Below, one piece after another: positions 5,976 to 7,584 of a DNA stretch of 7,584 nucleotides. The notes under the pieces were generated by a model that searched no databases, was not told the origin of the DNA, and saw only the letters and a program-made list of their open reading frames with translations. The stretch covers positions 1 to 7,584 of the forward strand of contig CAMDJY010000067.1 in NCBI GenBank assembly GCA_945901145.1. Direction: 5' to 3'. The DNA comes from Legionella genomosp. 1. Its GTDB lineage: Bacteria; Pseudomonadota; Gammaproteobacteria; Legionellales; Legionellaceae. The position numbers were made by a program, and so were the translations under genes. How positions within the stretch are numbered: position 1 is the stretch's first letter; every line of letters starts with the position of its first letter.

Positions 5976-7443
5976 CCCGCAGAACTTCAGCAAGTGAGGT
6001 ATCACCGGCTAATACACGCTTAAAGCCGTCTTCACGGATGGACGGCACTTGGGGGCGTAAATAAATCTCAATGCTTTGAAGACTCTCATTGCGATGAATC
6101 ATGCCTCTTAAAGTTTCATCAATAGGAATGAGTTCGTAAATACCTGTCCGGCCACGATAACCTGTATAATGACATGCCTCACACCCCCGAGCTTCAGCCA
6201 CGTTAGAACAATCTGTATCTGGCGCTAGATGCATTAAAGCGCGTTCGTCTTCAAGCAAACAATAAGATATTTTACATCCGACGCACAAACGCCTAACTAA
6301 GCGCTGAGCAATCAGTCCAACAATACTCGAAGATAATAAAAAGGACTCAACTCCCATGTCGTGCAAGCGCGTTAATGCGCCTAGGGCACTGTTGGTGTGT
6401 AAAGTAGACAACACTAAATGACCCGTTAAACTGGCTTGAATTGCGATTTCAGCAGTCTCTAAATCTCGAATTTCACCAATCATTACCACATCTGGATCTT
6501 GCCGCAAAATCGCGCGTAGCCCCTTAGCAAAAGTCATTTGTACTTTCGTATTCACCTGGGTTTGGCCAATGCCTGGCAAATCATATTCAATTGGATCTTC
6601 AATCGTTAAAATATTGCGCGTCACCTGATTTAATTCAGTGAGCATGGCATATAAAGACGTGGTCTTTCCCGAGCCTGTAGGCCCTGTCACTAATAAAATA
6701 CCATGAGGTTCTGCGATCATTTTACGAATGACTTTCAAAGTATGATCTGGCATGCCTAACAGACTTAAATCAAGCTCGGCTGAATGTTTATCTAAAATCC
6801 GCAATACAATCCGCTCACCATGGTTCGAGGGCAGTGTAGACACTCGAACATCGATTGCATGACCACCAATTTTTAGAGAGATCCGACCGTCTTGTGGAAT
6901 ACGTTTTTCCGCGATATCGAGCTTAGCCATAACTTTCACGCGGGAAATTACCAGAGGTGCGATCCCCCGCTGTATTTCTAAAACTTCTTGCAAAACACCA
7001 TCTATCCGATTTCTTACTAATACACGGTGTTCATAAGTTTCTATATGAATATCTGAAGCTTTTTGTTTGATGGCTTGAGTAAAAAGTGCATTTAATAAGC
7101 GAATAATTGGCGCTTCATCCTGGGTATCGAGCAAATCTTCCCCTGCAGGCAATTGTCCGGCTAACTTCATCAAATCTAAATCACCCTCCATATCGATGGC
7201 GGCTTCCATCACTGAAGATTGCGATTGATAAACATGCGCTAAATACTGTTGAAACTCAACAGTACTCACTTCTTGTAAGACAAGCGGCCCTTGAACATAA
7301 CGTTCAACCTCGGCCAAAATCTGGGGCGATATATTTGGCAAATGATAGGCTCGAACCAAACCATCAATGATCTCAGTCACCACAATACCTTGATTCTTAG
7401 CAAAAATATAAGGTAGACGTCCTGAGTGTTCTTTAATATCCAT
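5962..7443 (-). CDS. gspE: Type II secretion system ATPase GspE
   Basis: GspE is the cytoplasmic hexameric ATPase that powers pseudopilus assembly and export through the type II secretion system. The product is 493 aa, normal for the family. A short N-terminal domain (1-105) precedes the linker and N2 domain with ASDIHIE (129-135). The ATPase core has Walker A GPTGSGKTTS (254-263), the Asp box TIEDPIEY (280-287), Walker B DPDVVMIGEIRD (316-327) and the His box STLHTN (346-351). A zinc-binding tetracysteine is formed by CVGC (387-390) and CEAC (421-424). That zinc module and the neighbouring gene favour GspE over the related PilB. The ATG is preceded, after four bases, by the stop of an upstream gene on the same strand, so the two are in one operon; the ribosome binding site is weak, which suggests coupling. 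The 3' end overlaps the convergent hydrolase gene by 14 bp. All catalytic motifs are intact. Confidence 0.96.
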   Translation of the reverse strand: MDIKEHSGRLPYIFAKNQGIVVTEIIDGLVRAYHLPNISPQILAEVERYVQGPLVLQEVSTVEFQQYLAHVYQSQSSVMEAAIDMEGDLDLMKLAGQLPAGEDLLDTQDEAPIIRLLNALFTQAIKQKASDIHIETYEHRVLVRNRIDGVLQEVLEIQRGIAPLVISRVKVMAKLDIAEKRIPQDGRISLKIGGHAIDVRVSTLPSNHGERIVLRILDKHSAELDLSLLGMPDHTLKVIRKMIAEPHGILLVTGPTGSGKTTSLYAMLTELNQVTRNILTIEDPIEYDLPGIGQTQVNTKVQMTFAKGLRAILRQDPDVVMIGEIRDLETAEIAIQASLTGHLVLSTLHTNSALGALTRLHDMGVESFLLSSSIVGLIAQRLVRRLCVGCKISYCLLEDERALMHLAPDTDCSNVAEARGCEACHYTGYRGRTGIYELIPIDETLRGMIHRNESLQSIEIYLRPQVPSIREDGFKRVLAGDTSLAEVLRVTSG

Positions 7444-7447
7444 GAGG

Positions 7448-7584
7448 TTACTTCGTGGTTAGCGCCGCTGCTTTACATTGGGCTGTTTGACAAAAAGGCT
7501 TAGGCAAATCGGCTTCGTATAAAGGTCTGAGCGTAGCAGATTGGTCTTTTGCATTAAATTGTTCTTGAAAACGTTGAATATTCA
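7448..7584 (-). CDS. C-terminal end of the gene upstream of gspE, probably secretin GspD
   Basis: On the minus strand a frame open from the window edge reads 44 residues beginning NIQRFQEQFNAKDQ and ending with PKPFCQTAQCKAAALTTK, then TAA at 7450-7448. The stop lies four bases before gspE, so the two are probably co-transcribed. In many type II secretion clusters gspD precedes gspE, and a short variable hydrophilic tail is what the secretin C-terminus usually looks like. That is the basis of the name. The sequence itself is too short and variable to prove it. Two cysteines five residues apart near the end are unusual for a secretin tail. Confidence 0.6.
   Translation of the reverse strand, partial: NIQRFQEQFNAKDQSATLRPLYEADLPKPFCQTAQCKAAALTTK

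Noticed and set aside
7107..7370. An 87-codon plus-strand reading frame opposite gspE.
   Set aside because: It is the antisense shadow of a clearly coding gene, with no recognisable domain.

Overview
The window looks like chromosome from an AT-rich gammaproteobacterium. The ComEC, BioB/F/H and GspE sequences and gene styles would suit a Legionella/Coxiella-type (Legionellales) lineage, but that placement is inference from protein character, not a search result. Most of the window is ordinary housekeeping: DNA uptake, biotin synthesis and type II secretion. One short accessory patch lies between comEC and bioB.

Layout: 1-1783 (+) is the 3' part of comEC, the inner-membrane DNA-uptake channel; its start is outside the window. 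1784-2203 holds no intact gene. It is debris of an integrative element read on the minus strand: an internal fragment of a tyrosine integrase that carries an expanded 12-bp tandem repeat, joined by an apparent deletion to a frameshifted small excisionase/AlpA-like DNA-binding protein. The stop of that gene overlaps, as TAATG, the well-spaced start of a third gene cut off at comEC. 2202-3056 (-) is an intact phage-type Bro-N/DinD-like gene, probably a surviving cargo gene of the same element.

3157-4119 (-) is bioB and 4153-5292 (+) is bioF, divergent with only 33 bp between start codons. bioF overlaps by 4 nt an alpha/beta hydrolase (5289-5975) that matches the BioH layout with a readable Ser-Asp-His triad. 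Together these cover pimeloyl-ACP release (BioH), the KAPA step (BioF) and the final sulfur insertion (BioB); bioC, bioA and bioD are not here. The hydrolase converges on and overlaps by 14 bp the 3' end of gspE (5962-7443, -), the type II secretion ATPase. gspE follows by 4 nt a gene whose last 44 codons are visible at the right edge, likely gspD.

No rRNA, tRNA, CRISPR array, intact insertion sequence or convincing rho-independent terminator was seen. The most interesting part is the collapsed element at 1784-3056. I do not see evidence of a wholly new system.
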